A stretch of 64,000 nt of DNA from an uncultured Winogradskyella sp. (GTDB taxonomy: Bacteria > Bacteroidota > Bacteroidia > Flavobacteriales > Flavobacteriaceae). Shown here piece after piece: positions 43,314 to 52,477 of this stretch. Under the pieces are notes generated by a model. That model had not been told where the DNA came from and ran no database searches. It saw nothing but the letters and a program-made list of their open reading frames with translations. Both the position numbers and the translations under genes were made by a program. The stretch is taken from assembly GCF_947501905.1 (NCBI RefSeq), contig NZ_CANMXL010000005.1, positions 124,001-188,000 on the forward strand, given 5' to 3'. Within the stretch, counting starts at the first letter, position 1. Every line of letters begins with the position of its first letter.

Positions 43314-46300
43314 GTGAAAAAGACATCAAATAAATATCTCATAGCAGCATTACTAATTGGTATTGCTTTTCATGGTACTTCTATATTTTTCACATTAGAA
43401 ACTACTTATGATGCTTTAATACACTTGTTTTTTGCAGACCACTACTCAAATAATTGGTTTGAACCTTGGAATCCAAAATGGTATACAGGATTTACTGTAA
43501 TGAGTTACCCACCGCTAGTACATCAATCTATCGCAGCATTATCTTTTATTGGCGGATTAAAGTTTGGCATGTTCACTGTTGCGATAATAGGAATCGTTTT
43601 ATTTATTACTGGGGTATATAGATTTTCGCTACTTATTACATCTAGTAGAACCGTTGCAGGGTATACCGCAATACTCGCAGTTTTTTCGTCTTCTTTTATA
43701 GAAACACTTCATATTTTTGGTCAGTTACCCAGCATTATTGGTATATCCATACTCATGCACGCCTTACCAGAAATATACTTATGGCTAAAAACAGGTAAGT
43801 GGCGTTATATAGCAACCTCTTTATCTTTAATAGCAGTAACTGTTACTTCGCATCACGTTACCCCAATCTTTGGTATGATATTCTTCATTTTTCCATTAAT
43901 AGGAATGGTAATAATGGATGATGCTAGAGAGAAGGTTAATTCTATAAAAGAAGTTACAATAAAGGTATTTATCAATAGCTTTTTTAAACTCTTAAAAAGG
44001 ATTATAAGCTTTGGAGTACTATCCTTAGCTATAATTATTGGATGTATTCTACCCTATTGGATAAACTCTAAGAATAACCCTATTACACAAGTACCTATTC
44101 CACATGGCTCAAGAGATAACTTTATAGAAGTCACTTCATCAGGATTGGTGTTCTTTATAATCCCTTGGGGTATTCTCCTAGTATTATTGCCATATATTTT
44201 TTATAGATACTACAGCAAGCGACATTTATTTTTCGGGCTTTCTATTACAATGCTCTTCATCTTGGGTACTGGTGGCACAACTCCAATACCAAGATTAGTT
44301 TTAGGAGAAACTGCCTTTAATATTTTAACATTAGACCGATTTACGCTTTGGGCTTCAATAATGTCTCTACCATTATTTGGAGAGTTTGCCTGTCGCTTCA
44401 TAGAAGGTGATTTAAAATTCTTAATTCAGAGTAGATTTGGAGTAGTGTTTCATAGAATATCTGGTGGTATACTTGCAGGACTCTTTTTATTCATGACCAT
44501 TTTTACGATGAGCCTAGGCTATTTTAAACCCTCGCAACCGCAGAAGATTAAAATGTTGCCCATTGTAAACTTCCTAAACCAAGATCAACACGATCAGTGG
44601 CGTTATATGACCTTAGGATTTGGAGATCAAATGGCTTGGTTATCTGCACAAACCAATGCCTTATCTGTTGATGGCAATTACCATTCTGCAAGACGACTTC
44701 CTGAATTAACAACACGACCAATAGAACGTTTGGAGAATTCAAAGTTTAAAGGCGTTGAAGGTATTGGCTCACTTCAACAGTTTTTGACAACTCCAGAAAA
44801 ATATAACCTGAAATATATATTTTCTAATGATAAGTTTTACGACCCAATTCTATACTTCTGTGGATGGCAAAGATTAAGACAATTAGAAAATGGCATTATG
44901 GTCTGGGAAAAACTAAATGTACCACCATTATCTTCTATTTTACCAAAAGATGATGTTGCAACGTGGCAGAAAATACTGTGGGGCACAATTCCTTTTTTAA
45001 CAGTAATTATAGCTTTTGTTCTAAATGTTCAATTCTTGTTAGTTCATACTCTTAAAACAAGAAAAGCTATCTTTCCAGTCTACATGAATTTTCAGAATAA
45101 TTATTCAAAATTCTCAAGAAGTGTTTTACGTATTACTCACATTTGGTCTATAATTTTAGCAGTTATAGTCGTCTACGGCATATATCTGTTTTATTTAAAA
45201 AATGAATCACATCATTCTCCTGAAAATGCAGTTTTAGCCTATTATGACGCGCTTGATTTTAAAGAGTTTGAAAAGGCTCATAGTTTGATTAACCCAAAAA
45301 GTGAATTGTCTATCTCACAATACATGTTAGAAATATCTGTAACAGACGGATTGTTGAGTTCATATGCAAAACTAGAATCTCTAAAAACAGAAACCATCAG
45401 CCAAACAAATGATTTGGCAAGTCTAAAAGTTATAACAGATTGGATAACACCGTTAGAGAAAATTGAAAAAATCGACTTCAAGAAGCTTATTAAAATCAAT
45501 GATAAATGGTATTTACAACCAGAAGATAAACCTAGTGATCTTCCACCTGACCAATTATATTCTGATAATAAAACAGCTTATTTTAATCAAGGTAGAAGAC
45601 GCATAACAACAGAACAAACACATCACGAAGATGTATTAAAACAGCCTGTACTCGAAATATTAGATGCCAAACTTGTAAAATATAAAGGCAGCTATGCTAT
45701 CATTGGCGAAATTCAAAATATTGACAACGTCCCTTCTGATGTGGTTTTAAAAGGCACGTTATACAACGACAATAATAAAGAGCTAGCTACATACAATGCT
45801 AAATATCATTTAAAACATAAGCTATTGCCTAAGGAAGTTAGTTCTTTTAGAATAAATTTTGAAGGCATTGCCTGGTCTAAAACCAAAGATTCCATACCTA
45901 ACACATTTGATCCAGATGAGTTTACACCAGTTGAATTAGAAGAACAACCTACAAAATTCAATTTGCAAGCAGCTGGAAACGTTTCAGGGGCTGATTTATT
46001 TAAAAACACAGCCGTTTCTGTCACTAAAAAAGGAGATAAGTATTTACATGGTAATATTATTAATACCGGAACTGAAGAAGTAACGATACCTCAGCTTTTA
46101 ATCTCTTATTACTCTGAAGACAAAAAATTAAAATGGGTTGATCATTTATTTTTGGAAGAAGGTTTACGTCAACAACGAAAACAATCATTTAAATATGAAT
46201 TAATTAATGACGCTCCCCTAAAAGTCATAACTAACGATATGAGTAATTGTTTTGTAAATGGCTTACCTAACGAAGCCATTTCGAATAAAATCATATCCAA

Positions 46301-46403
46301 TCGGATTATAAATCATAATAAAGAAGAGCTTCAAACCATTAGTCATAAAAAATATGATTTTATAAAAATTGAAATAAACACTTATATAGGCAATCCAAAT
46401 TAA
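43314..46403 (+). CDS. GT-C-like polytopic membrane protein with periplasmic domains
   Basis: A 1029-residue protein starting at GTG. The first 560 or so residues hold about 11-12 hydrophobic helices. The first loop (FTLETTYDALIHLFFADHYS, acidic residues at 29, 33 and 42) resembles the catalytic acidic loop of GT-C polyprenyl-phosphate-sugar transferases. After further helices at about 560-585 and 605-628 come an NTF2-like part (about 638-740) and a beta-sandwich (about 785-865, EILDAKLVKYKGSYAIIGEI) likely in the periplasm. It probably polymerises or modifies a glycan from lipid-linked sugars supplied by the GT2. Its stop overlaps the start of the next gene by 1 base (TAATG). Confidence 0.7.
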   Translation: MKKTSNKYLIAALLIGIAFHGTSIFFTLETTYDALIHLFFADHYSNNWFEPWNPKWYTGFTVMSYPPLVHQSIAALSFIGGLKFGMFTVAIIGIVLFITGVYRFSLLITSSRTVAGYTAILAVFSSSFIETLHIFGQLPSIIGISILMHALPEIYLWLKTGKWRYIATSLSLIAVTVTSHHVTPIFGMIFFIFPLIGMVIMDDAREKVNSIKEVTIKVFINSFFKLLKRIISFGVLSLAIIIGCILPYWINSKNNPITQVPIPHGSRDNFIEVTSSGLVFFIIPWGILLVLLPYIFYRYYSKRHLFFGLSITMLFILGTGGTTPIPRLVLGETAFNILTLDRFTLWASIMSLPLFGEFACRFIEGDLKFLIQSRFGVVFHRISGGILAGLFLFMTIFTMSLGYFKPSQPQKIKMLPIVNFLNQDQHDQWRYMTLGFGDQMAWLSAQTNALSVDGNYHSARRLPELTTRPIERLENSKFKGVEGIGSLQQFLTTPEKYNLKYIFSNDKFYDPILYFCGWQRLRQLENGIMVWEKLNVPPLSSILPKDDVATWQKILWGTIPFLTVIIAFVLNVQFLLVHTLKTRKAIFPVYMNFQNNYSKFSRSVLRITHIWSIILAVIVVYGIYLFYLKNESHHSPENAVLAYYDALDFKEFEKAHSLINPKSELSISQYMLEISVTDGLLSSYAKLESLKTETISQTNDLASLKVITDWITPLEKIEKIDFKKLIKINDKWYLQPEDKPSDLPPDQLYSDNKTAYFNQGRRRITTEQTHHEDVLKQPVLEILDAKLVKYKGSYAIIGEIQNIDNVPSDVVLKGTLYNDNNKELATYNAKYHLKHKLLPKEVSSFRINFEGIAWSKTKDSIPNTFDPDEFTPVELEEQPTKFNLQAAGNVSGADLFKNTAVSVTKKGDKYLHGNIINTGTEEVTIPQLLISYYSEDKKLKWVDHLFLEEGLRQQRKQSFKYELINDAPLKVITNDMSNCFVNGLPNEAISNKIISNRIINHNKEELQTISHKKYDFIKIEINTYIGNPN

Positions 46404-47617
46404 TGACACTAAAACACATTTACATATCGGTAATTGCAGTTGTAATAATTGCCTTAACTACATTACAAAACGACAAGTCTAAGGAAACGTATAGTTTAAA
46501 GACAGAGGTTGCCCCAGTTTTTGCGGGAGATGTTATAATCTTGGAGTTTAGTTCTAACTCAAACAATATGGTTCAGTTATATTGTTCTAATAGCTATGGT
46601 TCTGTACTTCTTAGTCCAGATATAGAAAATAAGGTGTTGAAATTTCATATTCCAGAATCAATTGCTAAAAAATCTGGTGTTTTAAATTGGCAACTTATTA
46701 CTGCAACAAATCCTCTTGAAGGAAAAATTATTGTTAAACCAAAGCCATCAATAAAAACTATAGAAAGCTATCTAGGACCACCAAGTATAGAAGCTGGCGG
46801 AACAGATTATACCATGCTTGTTGTTATCCCTACCGATGACCTAGATAATCCGTTGGCTGACAGTACCAAAGTACAGGTCAAACATCAATTTTTAGATAAT
46901 CAGGCGAATGATTTGATATTCACTAAAAACGGATTTGCTTACAAGAATATCTATTCTTACCAACCTAGCGGACGCATCTTAATTAGTTCAGAAAGTTTAG
47001 GACTTAGCTCTAAAGAATATGACGTGAATGTTATGCCTGCAATTCCAACAGATTTCTCTATTGAAGCACAACGTATTCATGACTATGCAGATAGCAATCA
47101 AATTACAACCTTTGAAACCTCTATTCTTAAAGATAGATTTAATAATGTAATCAGTGATGGCACCTTTGTCAATTTTTACATCACTGACAAAAATGGTAAT
47201 AAAACAGTTACTTCTGGTGCTTCCATTAATGGCATAGCCAAATCTAAAATCTTACATCCTGATCACGAAGACCAATGGACTGTAAAAGCATATATAGAAG
47301 GTATGGCAAATAGCGATAGTATAACCTTAGACTACAAACAAGCTGTTTCCGATTTTGAAGTTGCCTTTTCTGAGGGTAACAGAATAATCAATGTTGGACC
47401 ACTACAAAGTTTTATGAATCAGAAAATACCTGATGGATTAGTAGTTAAGCTTAAAGTTTATACCAACGATAATATTATTGATGAATTATCACAAGAAAGC
47501 TATAATGGATATGTAAAATTTAAACTCAACGAAGACAGATTCTCTGCAACCAAATACAACTTTGTAATTGAAACTGCAGGCATTACCAAATCTTACAACA
47601 ACATCACTTATGAGTAG
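46403..47617 (+). CDS. Membrane-anchored protein with Ig-like domains
   Basis: A 404-residue protein with one N-terminal helix (about 4-20, IYISVIAVVIIALTTL). It then has beta-rich segments resembling bacterial Ig-like/big domains, including DDLDNPLADSTKVQVKHQF and a LKDRFNNVISDGTFVNFYITDKNG block that looks like an invasin-type Ig repeat. It has no recognised catalytic motif. Position between the GT-C gene and the glycosidase, with overlaps at both ends, makes it part of the polysaccharide machine. A periplasmic scaffold or chain-guiding role is inference. Confidence 0.6.
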   Translation: MTLKHIYISVIAVVIIALTTLQNDKSKETYSLKTEVAPVFAGDVIILEFSSNSNNMVQLYCSNSYGSVLLSPDIENKVLKFHIPESIAKKSGVLNWQLITATNPLEGKIIVKPKPSIKTIESYLGPPSIEAGGTDYTMLVVIPTDDLDNPLADSTKVQVKHQFLDNQANDLIFTKNGFAYKNIYSYQPSGRILISSESLGLSSKEYDVNVMPAIPTDFSIEAQRIHDYADSNQITTFETSILKDRFNNVISDGTFVNFYITDKNGNKTVTSGASINGIAKSKILHPDHEDQWTVKAYIEGMANSDSITLDYKQAVSDFEVAFSEGNRIINVGPLQSFMNQKIPDGLVVKLKVYTNDNIIDELSQESYNGYVKFKLNEDRFSATKYNFVIETAGITKSYNNITYE

Positions 47618-49130
47618 CATAAATAAAAACATACTCCGCGGTGTAATCCTTTTAATCTACATAGTAATTATGGCATTAGTTATTTACGGGATAGCAGCGA
47701 TTTTCTCATATCTAAATACTGGCGCAGACCGAAGTACAATGTTGCATACCGAAATTAAACAGGTAGACCAATACTTGCCAGAGTTTAACTGGGAACCGCT
47801 AAATAATGAAGGCAGACCAATGGACCAGCAAACTCTCAAGGCCATTGAGGATGATTACTTGGATGCTTGGTACGTTAAGTACATTTCATACAAAACAAAT
47901 ACAAAAACCGGTATAGAAGATTATTACACAAAAAGTGCACGCCTAAATATTTTTAATATTATAGATCAAAATACCACCTCCCAAACTACAATTGAAGGTA
48001 CAAGTCTTGCTCACAATCCTAATCTAGAATTTTTTAGTGAAGATGGACAAATGGTAGTTATCACAGATAAAGATGTTATTGAATACAAACGCATTTATAA
48101 AGGCGACAAATTTATAACAGAGATAAATGAAATATCTACATATAAAGTCACACTCTTATTAGAAGACGGATTTTGGAGAATAAGACATTTGGTGAAATCT
48201 AAAAGTGATTTTTATTATCCTAAAAGCAGTGATAATACTTTTTTAGTCAACAACATAAAAGGCATTAACTATTACCCTAAGGATACGCCTTGGGATATAT
48301 ATGGCAAAAACTTTGATGCATTTGTAATCTCTAAAGACTTTGAAATTATTAAAAATGCTGGCCTTAACAGTGTCAGACTTTTTGTTCCGTATGAAGATTT
48401 TGGAAAGTCCAATGTTAAAATTGATAAATTGAAAAGGTTATCTAAAGTCCTAGACATTGCGGAAAGTAAAAACCTGAAGGTGTTAGTAACACTATTTGAT
48501 TTTTATGGAGACTATTCTGTTTTAGACTGGACATTGAACCAAAAGCATGTAAAGATTATAATCAACCATATTAAAAATCATAAAGCACTTATGGGTTGGG
48601 ATATAAAAAACGAGCCTAATTTAGATTTCGAATCTAGAGGAAAAGGCTTGGTGCAAGCTTGGTTAGACAAAATGATAGATTTGGTAAAATTTAACGACCC
48701 TAATCACCCTATAACTATTGGTTGGTCAAATAAAGAAAATGCTAATTTATTAGCCGATAAATTAGACTTTATATCATTTCACTATTACGAAGATTTAGAA
48801 AAATTGTCTGACAGCTACACTTCATTAAAATCAAAGATTAAGGATAAGCCAATCGTAATTACAGAGTTTGGTATGTCATCGTATGATGGCATTTGGAATC
48901 CTACAGGTAACAGTGAAAAAGACCAAGCAAATTATCACAAAGCTATACAAGACATCTTTACTGCAAATAAAATTCAATTTATGTCTTGGACATTATACGA
49001 TTTTGAGAAAATACCTAAGGAAGTCGTTGGTAGACTTCCTTGGAGACAAAACGTGCAAAAGCATTTTGGTTTTATAGATAAAAATGGGGCAAAAAAGGCA
49101 TCCTATAAATATATCTCATCTAGTAAATAA
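47610..49130 (+). CDS. Membrane-anchored clan GH-A glycoside hydrolase
   Basis: A 506-residue protein. I start it at the ATG at 47610, which overlaps the previous stop by 8 bases and gives MSSINKNILRG followed by a membrane helix (about 11-32). The longer frame from 47568 would add residues inside the previous gene. An NTF2-like or linker section (about 50-210) precedes a TIM barrel with IKGINYYP, SVRLFVPYEDF, acid/base Glu in WDIKNEPNLD and nucleophile Glu in VITEFGMSS, typical of GH5/GH39/GH2-type enzymes. Such hydrolases (compare PslG and BcsZ) trim exopolysaccharide during export. It ends convergently, overlapping the GT4 gene by 11 bases. Confidence 0.8.
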   Translation: MSSINKNILRGVILLIYIVIMALVIYGIAAIFSYLNTGADRSTMLHTEIKQVDQYLPEFNWEPLNNEGRPMDQQTLKAIEDDYLDAWYVKYISYKTNTKTGIEDYYTKSARLNIFNIIDQNTTSQTTIEGTSLAHNPNLEFFSEDGQMVVITDKDVIEYKRIYKGDKFITEINEISTYKVTLLLEDGFWRIRHLVKSKSDFYYPKSSDNTFLVNNIKGINYYPKDTPWDIYGKNFDAFVISKDFEIIKNAGLNSVRLFVPYEDFGKSNVKIDKLKRLSKVLDIAESKNLKVLVTLFDFYGDYSVLDWTLNQKHVKIIINHIKNHKALMGWDIKNEPNLDFESRGKGLVQAWLDKMIDLVKFNDPNHPITIGWSNKENANLLADKLDFISFHYYEDLEKLSDSYTSLKSKIKDKPIVITEFGMSSYDGIWNPTGNSEKDQANYHKAIQDIFTANKIQFMSWTLYDFEKIPKEVVGRLPWRQNVQKHFGFIDKNGAKKASYKYISSSK

Positions 49131-50331
49131 CTTCTTGAGCATTACTCAATATTGACTCGTTTTTGATAATAGTTTCAAACTCTTCAATATACATCTGAGC
49201 AATTTTTGACATTGGGTGCGCAGTAGCAGCTTTGTAATTAGTTTTAGCAATATGTAATCTATGTGCTTCATTGGTTACTAATATTTCGATAGCATAAGCT
49301 AAACTTTTAACGCTTGTTGGTTCAAAAAACTCTCCTAAATAACCTTCATCTTGCACTAGTAAGGCTAAATCTCCTAAATCTGGCATAACCACAGCTTTTC
49401 CATAACTACCTGCTTGATGTAAAACTCCTGAGCTTCCAGTTGTAGAAGTGTACGGAAAAACGACAACAGCACTTTCATTAAATATTACAGGTACATCTTC
49501 TTCTTCAACATAACCTGTAAACCTTACTTTTGGCACATGCTTATAGTCTTCTTCAACTTGTGCCAAATATCCTGGTACATTTGGATTATCTGTACCAGCT
49601 ATTACAACTTCCAAATCTAAACCTGTTGATTTTCTTACCATCTCAACAGCTTCAATCATACCTTCTACTTTTTTGTAGGTACCAAATTTTCCAAAAGTCA
49701 TAATTTGTAATGGCCCTTGAGGTAAGTTATAATCTGGTTCAATAGGAATTTCAAAAGTACCATGAGGTATTAATTTTACATTTGAGGCATTGTATTTTTC
49801 TTCAAGGATATCAACATATTTTTGCATAGTAACTGCTACAATATCTGCCTGCAATATGAATTTTGTAAGCGTAGCACCAATAAATCCGTAGATCTTCTGC
49901 ATCATTTTATTTGATGTAAATCCTGCACTTCCTAAATCTACCTCTTCAAGTATATTATGTAACAATACGATATTAGGAATCTTCTTGAGCTTACAAACTA
50001 AGGGCAATAATAAGCCTAATGCTGCAGCAATTTTTTTATCACCAAATTTCATGAACTGCAAGTTGAACAATACAGAGTCTGGCTTTGTTTTATTAATGGC
50101 TTTTGTTACTGAAAAGATGTTTGTATAGCTATTAAAAGACCAACATTCTTTTACCGTAATCTTACAACCTTCTTCTGTAAAAGTGATGTCCTTTGCACCT
50201 TCAGTTCTATCAGTTAATAAAATTAACTCCGTTACCTCTTTATTTTTTCTAAACTGCTTTACCAAGTGGTATGCATACTCATTTAAAGTAACTTTACTTG
50301 GCGGGTATGCTGTTACGATTGCTAGTTTCAT
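49120..50331 (-). CDS. GT4-family glycosyltransferase
   Basis: A 403-residue GT-B enzyme. The N-terminal half begins KLAIVTAYPPSKVTLNEYAYHLVKQF. The C-terminal half has LQIMTFGKFGTYKKVEGMIEAV, PKVRFTGYVEEEDVPVIF and the donor-site block PYTSTTGSSGVLHQAGSYGKAVV. It retains configuration and uses a nucleotide sugar in the cytoplasm. With a LytTR-like pair upstream (50406-50437) it has its own promoter, although it lies directly behind the flippase operon. It may build the polysaccharide chain itself, as PelF does in Pel systems, or add a branch. Confidence 0.88.
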   Translation of the reverse strand: MKLAIVTAYPPSKVTLNEYAYHLVKQFRKNKEVTELILLTDRTEGAKDITFTEEGCKITVKECWSFNSYTNIFSVTKAINKTKPDSVLFNLQFMKFGDKKIAAALGLLLPLVCKLKKIPNIVLLHNILEEVDLGSAGFTSNKMMQKIYGFIGATLTKFILQADIVAVTMQKYVDILEEKYNASNVKLIPHGTFEIPIEPDYNLPQGPLQIMTFGKFGTYKKVEGMIEAVEMVRKSTGLDLEVVIAGTDNPNVPGYLAQVEEDYKHVPKVRFTGYVEEEDVPVIFNESAVVVFPYTSTTGSSGVLHQAGSYGKAVVMPDLGDLALLVQDEGYLGEFFEPTSVKSLAYAIEILVTNEAHRLHIAKTNYKAATAHPMSKIAQMYIEEFETIIKNESILSNAQEVIY

Positions 50332-50405
50332 AATATTGTTTTTATAATTGTAATTTCTTATTTACACTACAAATTTGCAGCTAAAAAATCATTAAAATTG
50401 TTTGG

Positions 50406-50437
50406 TGTAGTCGGATTACATTTTACTGTAGACGAAT
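50406..50437 (-). promoter_or_regulatory. LytTR-like boxes upstream of GT4
   Basis: TGTAGTCGGAT (50406) and TGTAGACGAAT (50427), exactly 21 bases apart on the top strand, form a direct repeat oriented towards the leftward GT4 gene. The proximal copy ends 75 bases before the start codon and 29 bases from CAAATTTG (50370-50377, minus strand), a one-mismatch -7 box. The DNA between the flippase stop and this site has nothing else visible. Confidence 0.75.
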
Positions 50438-50453
50438 AGTAATTAGCTTCAGA

Positions 50454-51704
50454 TTAGCTTTTTTTCTTGAAAATATTTTCGCCTTTAAAAAATAAAACTT
50501 GTATAACTAAAAGCAATGCCATTGCTACTATTTGCATGTGTACAACTTGCTCCAGAGTATCGTGATAGAATACAACTAATAACATTTGAAGCATACCAAA
50601 AACTCCCGAGATAACAACAGGTACATATTTATCTAAAGACAAATAGTAATACGCAAATATGTTGGAGATGGCAAACATAGATGTAGCGATAGCATATTTC
50701 CATAATAATGGTGCCATAGCAACATATTGTTCTCCAAATAATAGTTGTATAATTAGTTCTGGAAAGGTCAAGCACGTCATAACTATAATAGCAGATATTA
50801 AAGCGATATACCCAACATATTTAAATAAAACTGAAGCTGTTTCTCTTCCTTCTCTTTTAAGTTCTACAACGGCTGGCAAAAGTAGCATCACAAACATCCA
50901 AGCGATAAAGTAAACGATGCGACCAATTAATGCTAATGATGCATATAAACCTGCTTCATAAGAGTCGAAATAATGCTTTACCAATAGTATATCGCTATTG
51001 TTTATAATGATTTGAGTTAACTCGTAAAAAGCTGTCAGCAAGAAGAAGTTTTTAATCTGCTTACTATATTTTGACTCTAACGGGATAAGTTTCTTGACAC
51101 TAATATATTTTGCTTTAAAAGGAAATAATCCAAAAACAAAAGACACTACAATTCCAATAGCTATAACTGCTGAAGATTGAATATTAAAAACCAAAATCAA
51201 ACCTAGTGTTATTAGCAAACGGCTTAACATTTCACCTTGATACGTTATAGAAAGTGATTTATAGGCTTTTTTGCCTTGATAGCTTCCGCGATTAACACTC
51301 ATCAAAAAATAAAGTGGAACACCACAACCAAATATGACAAACATAGTCGAAGATGATGTATTAAATAGTGCTTGCAATTGAGAAGCACAGGCAACAATAA
51401 TAGCTCCCAATAATAGACCCCCAAAAAACGCCTGCTTATAAACCTTGGCAATGAAATTCTTGAAGATTTCGTTTTCAAAAAGCACTGAGAATTTTGCAGT
51501 CACCAATTGAAATGTCATTGCCATGAAAGACAACACCAGTAAAAATGTGATAAGCACTGCCGCATCTGCAAATTGACTAGGACCAAGTAAACGACCCAAA
51601 ATAAGATTGTATAGATAGTTACCACCGTTTACTGCCAATACACTTAGCATAAATAGTTGCTCTGGTGTAAGTCTTTTTGATTTTATAGCTGCTAATATCT
51701 GCAT
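50454..51704 (-). CDS. Wzx/PelG-like polysaccharide flippase
   Basis: A 416-residue inner-membrane protein with about 12 helices and few charged residues. N-terminal GNYLYNLILGRLLGPSQFADA is the classic opening of the polysaccharide-flippase (PST/MOP) family. It is a full-length member and should move lipid-linked sugar units or a growing chain outward. It is the third gene of an operon that starts with two STAS proteins (gaps 26 and 29 bases). Pairing with a GT4 recalls PelF-PelG, but no PelD or PelE is found. Confidence 0.85.
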   Translation of the reverse strand: MQILAAIKSKRLTPEQLFMLSVLAVNGGNYLYNLILGRLLGPSQFADAAVLITFLLVLSFMAMTFQLVTAKFSVLFENEIFKNFIAKVYKQAFFGGLLLGAIIVACASQLQALFNTSSSTMFVIFGCGVPLYFLMSVNRGSYQGKKAYKSLSITYQGEMLSRLLITLGLILVFNIQSSAVIAIGIVVSFVFGLFPFKAKYISVKKLIPLESKYSKQIKNFFLLTAFYELTQIIINNSDILLVKHYFDSYEAGLYASLALIGRIVYFIAWMFVMLLLPAVVELKREGRETASVLFKYVGYIALISAIIVMTCLTFPELIIQLLFGEQYVAMAPLLWKYAIATSMFAISNIFAYYYLSLDKYVPVVISGVFGMLQMLLVVFYHDTLEQVVHMQIVAMALLLVIQVLFFKGENIFKKKS

Positions 51705-51733
51705 GGCTTTATGATTTATCTTTTTAGTAATTT

Positions 51734-52015
51734 TTATGCTGCTGCAACTGTAAAAGGAAATGCTTCGTATAATTTTTTACTACGATTACCTTCTATAAAA
51801 AAGGCACAATCCTTATAAATTGCATTGGTATATAAGGCGTGTATTGCCTTAATGCCATCTTCGTCTATATCTGTTAAAAACTGAACATCAATGGTAAGTT
51901 GTTTGTCTTGATTCATAATCAGTTCGCAATGCGCTTGGAAGCTCTTTGCTGTATTCACTGTCAATGCACCTTGTACTTCATATATTCCGTTATTTTCTTT
52001 TATTGTAATTGCCAT
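51734..52015 (-). CDS. STAS-domain protein (phosphomimetic version)
   Basis: A 93-residue single STAS domain, related to SpoIIAA-type anti-sigma antagonists, and a close paralogue of the upstream gene (shared MAxTIKENNGxY start and QL/EL TIDV block). The loop equivalent to the phosphorylated DSSG of SpoIIAA reads DEDG (51-54), so a Glu replaces the phosphoacceptor. I infer a constitutively phosphorylated-like state. No anti-sigma kinase or PP2C phosphatase is in the window. Confidence 0.8.
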   Translation of the reverse strand: MAITIKENNGIYEVQGALTVNTAKSFQAHCELIMNQDKQLTIDVQFLTDIDEDGIKAIHALYTNAIYKDCAFFIEGNRSKKLYEAFPFTVAAA

Positions 52016-52041
52016 AATATTTTGGTTTTATTAATTAGTTA

Positions 52042-52323
52042 CTAAGCAGCGATTGTAGTACTTCTGATGTCGTCATAGATATCTTTACAACCTGTACCAA
52101 CCACATAAAATTTTCTCTGACTAGTCATCGCTTTAGCAAATAGTGCTTTAATAGCTCGCATGCCATTAGTATCAATGAAGCTTGTTTTTTCTATATCGAT
52201 AGTTAGTTCTCCATATGCTTTAAGTAGCATTTGACAATGCAATTGAAAGTGTTTTGCTGTGTATGCATTTAATGCACCTTCTATCTGATAAGTACCATTG
52301 TTTTCTTTAATTGTAAGAGCCAT
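52042..52323 (-). CDS. STAS-domain protein (phosphorylatable version)
   Basis: A 93-residue STAS protein, first gene of the STAS-STAS-flippase operon. Its key loop reads DTNG (51-54), with Thr52 at the position phosphorylated in SpoIIAA. It otherwise resembles the next gene strongly. It could be controlled by a kinase encoded elsewhere and bind an anti-sigma factor, or act directly on the flippase encoded downstream. LytTR-like boxes lie 77-108 bases upstream of its start codon. Confidence 0.8.
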   Translation of the reverse strand: MALTIKENNGTYQIEGALNAYTAKHFQLHCQMLLKAYGELTIDIEKTSFIDTNGMRAIKALFAKAMTSQRKFYVVGTGCKDIYDDIRSTTIAA

Positions 52324-52399
52324 AGTTTCTAAATTTTTTAAGGTTTCACATTCATTTCTGACTCAAATATCTTTAGTATTTCCATGTATGCGCATTCTA

Positions 52400-52431
52400 T
52401 TTCGTCGGATGGTCGTTTGCTGTAGATGAAT
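52400..52431 (-). promoter_or_regulatory. LytTR-like boxes upstream of the STAS-flippase operon
   Basis: TTTCGTCGGAT (52400) and TGTAGATGAAT (52421) are 21 bases apart on the top strand. The proximal copy starts 77 bases before the leftward STAS start and 29 bases from GATATTTG (52364-52371, minus), a one-mismatch -7 box. The same 154-base gap also serves the rightward TPR/beta-barrel gene, whose start is 47 bases from the distal box. Confidence 0.75.
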
Positions 52432-52477
52432 GAAGCGGTCTTCGTCCGTAACTTGCAATTAGTTAAATACAATAGAT

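Noticed and set aside
47568-47609. Upstream start for the GH-A hydrolase
   Set aside because: It would lie within the preceding gene. The ATG at 47610 gives a normal anchor helix and short overlap.
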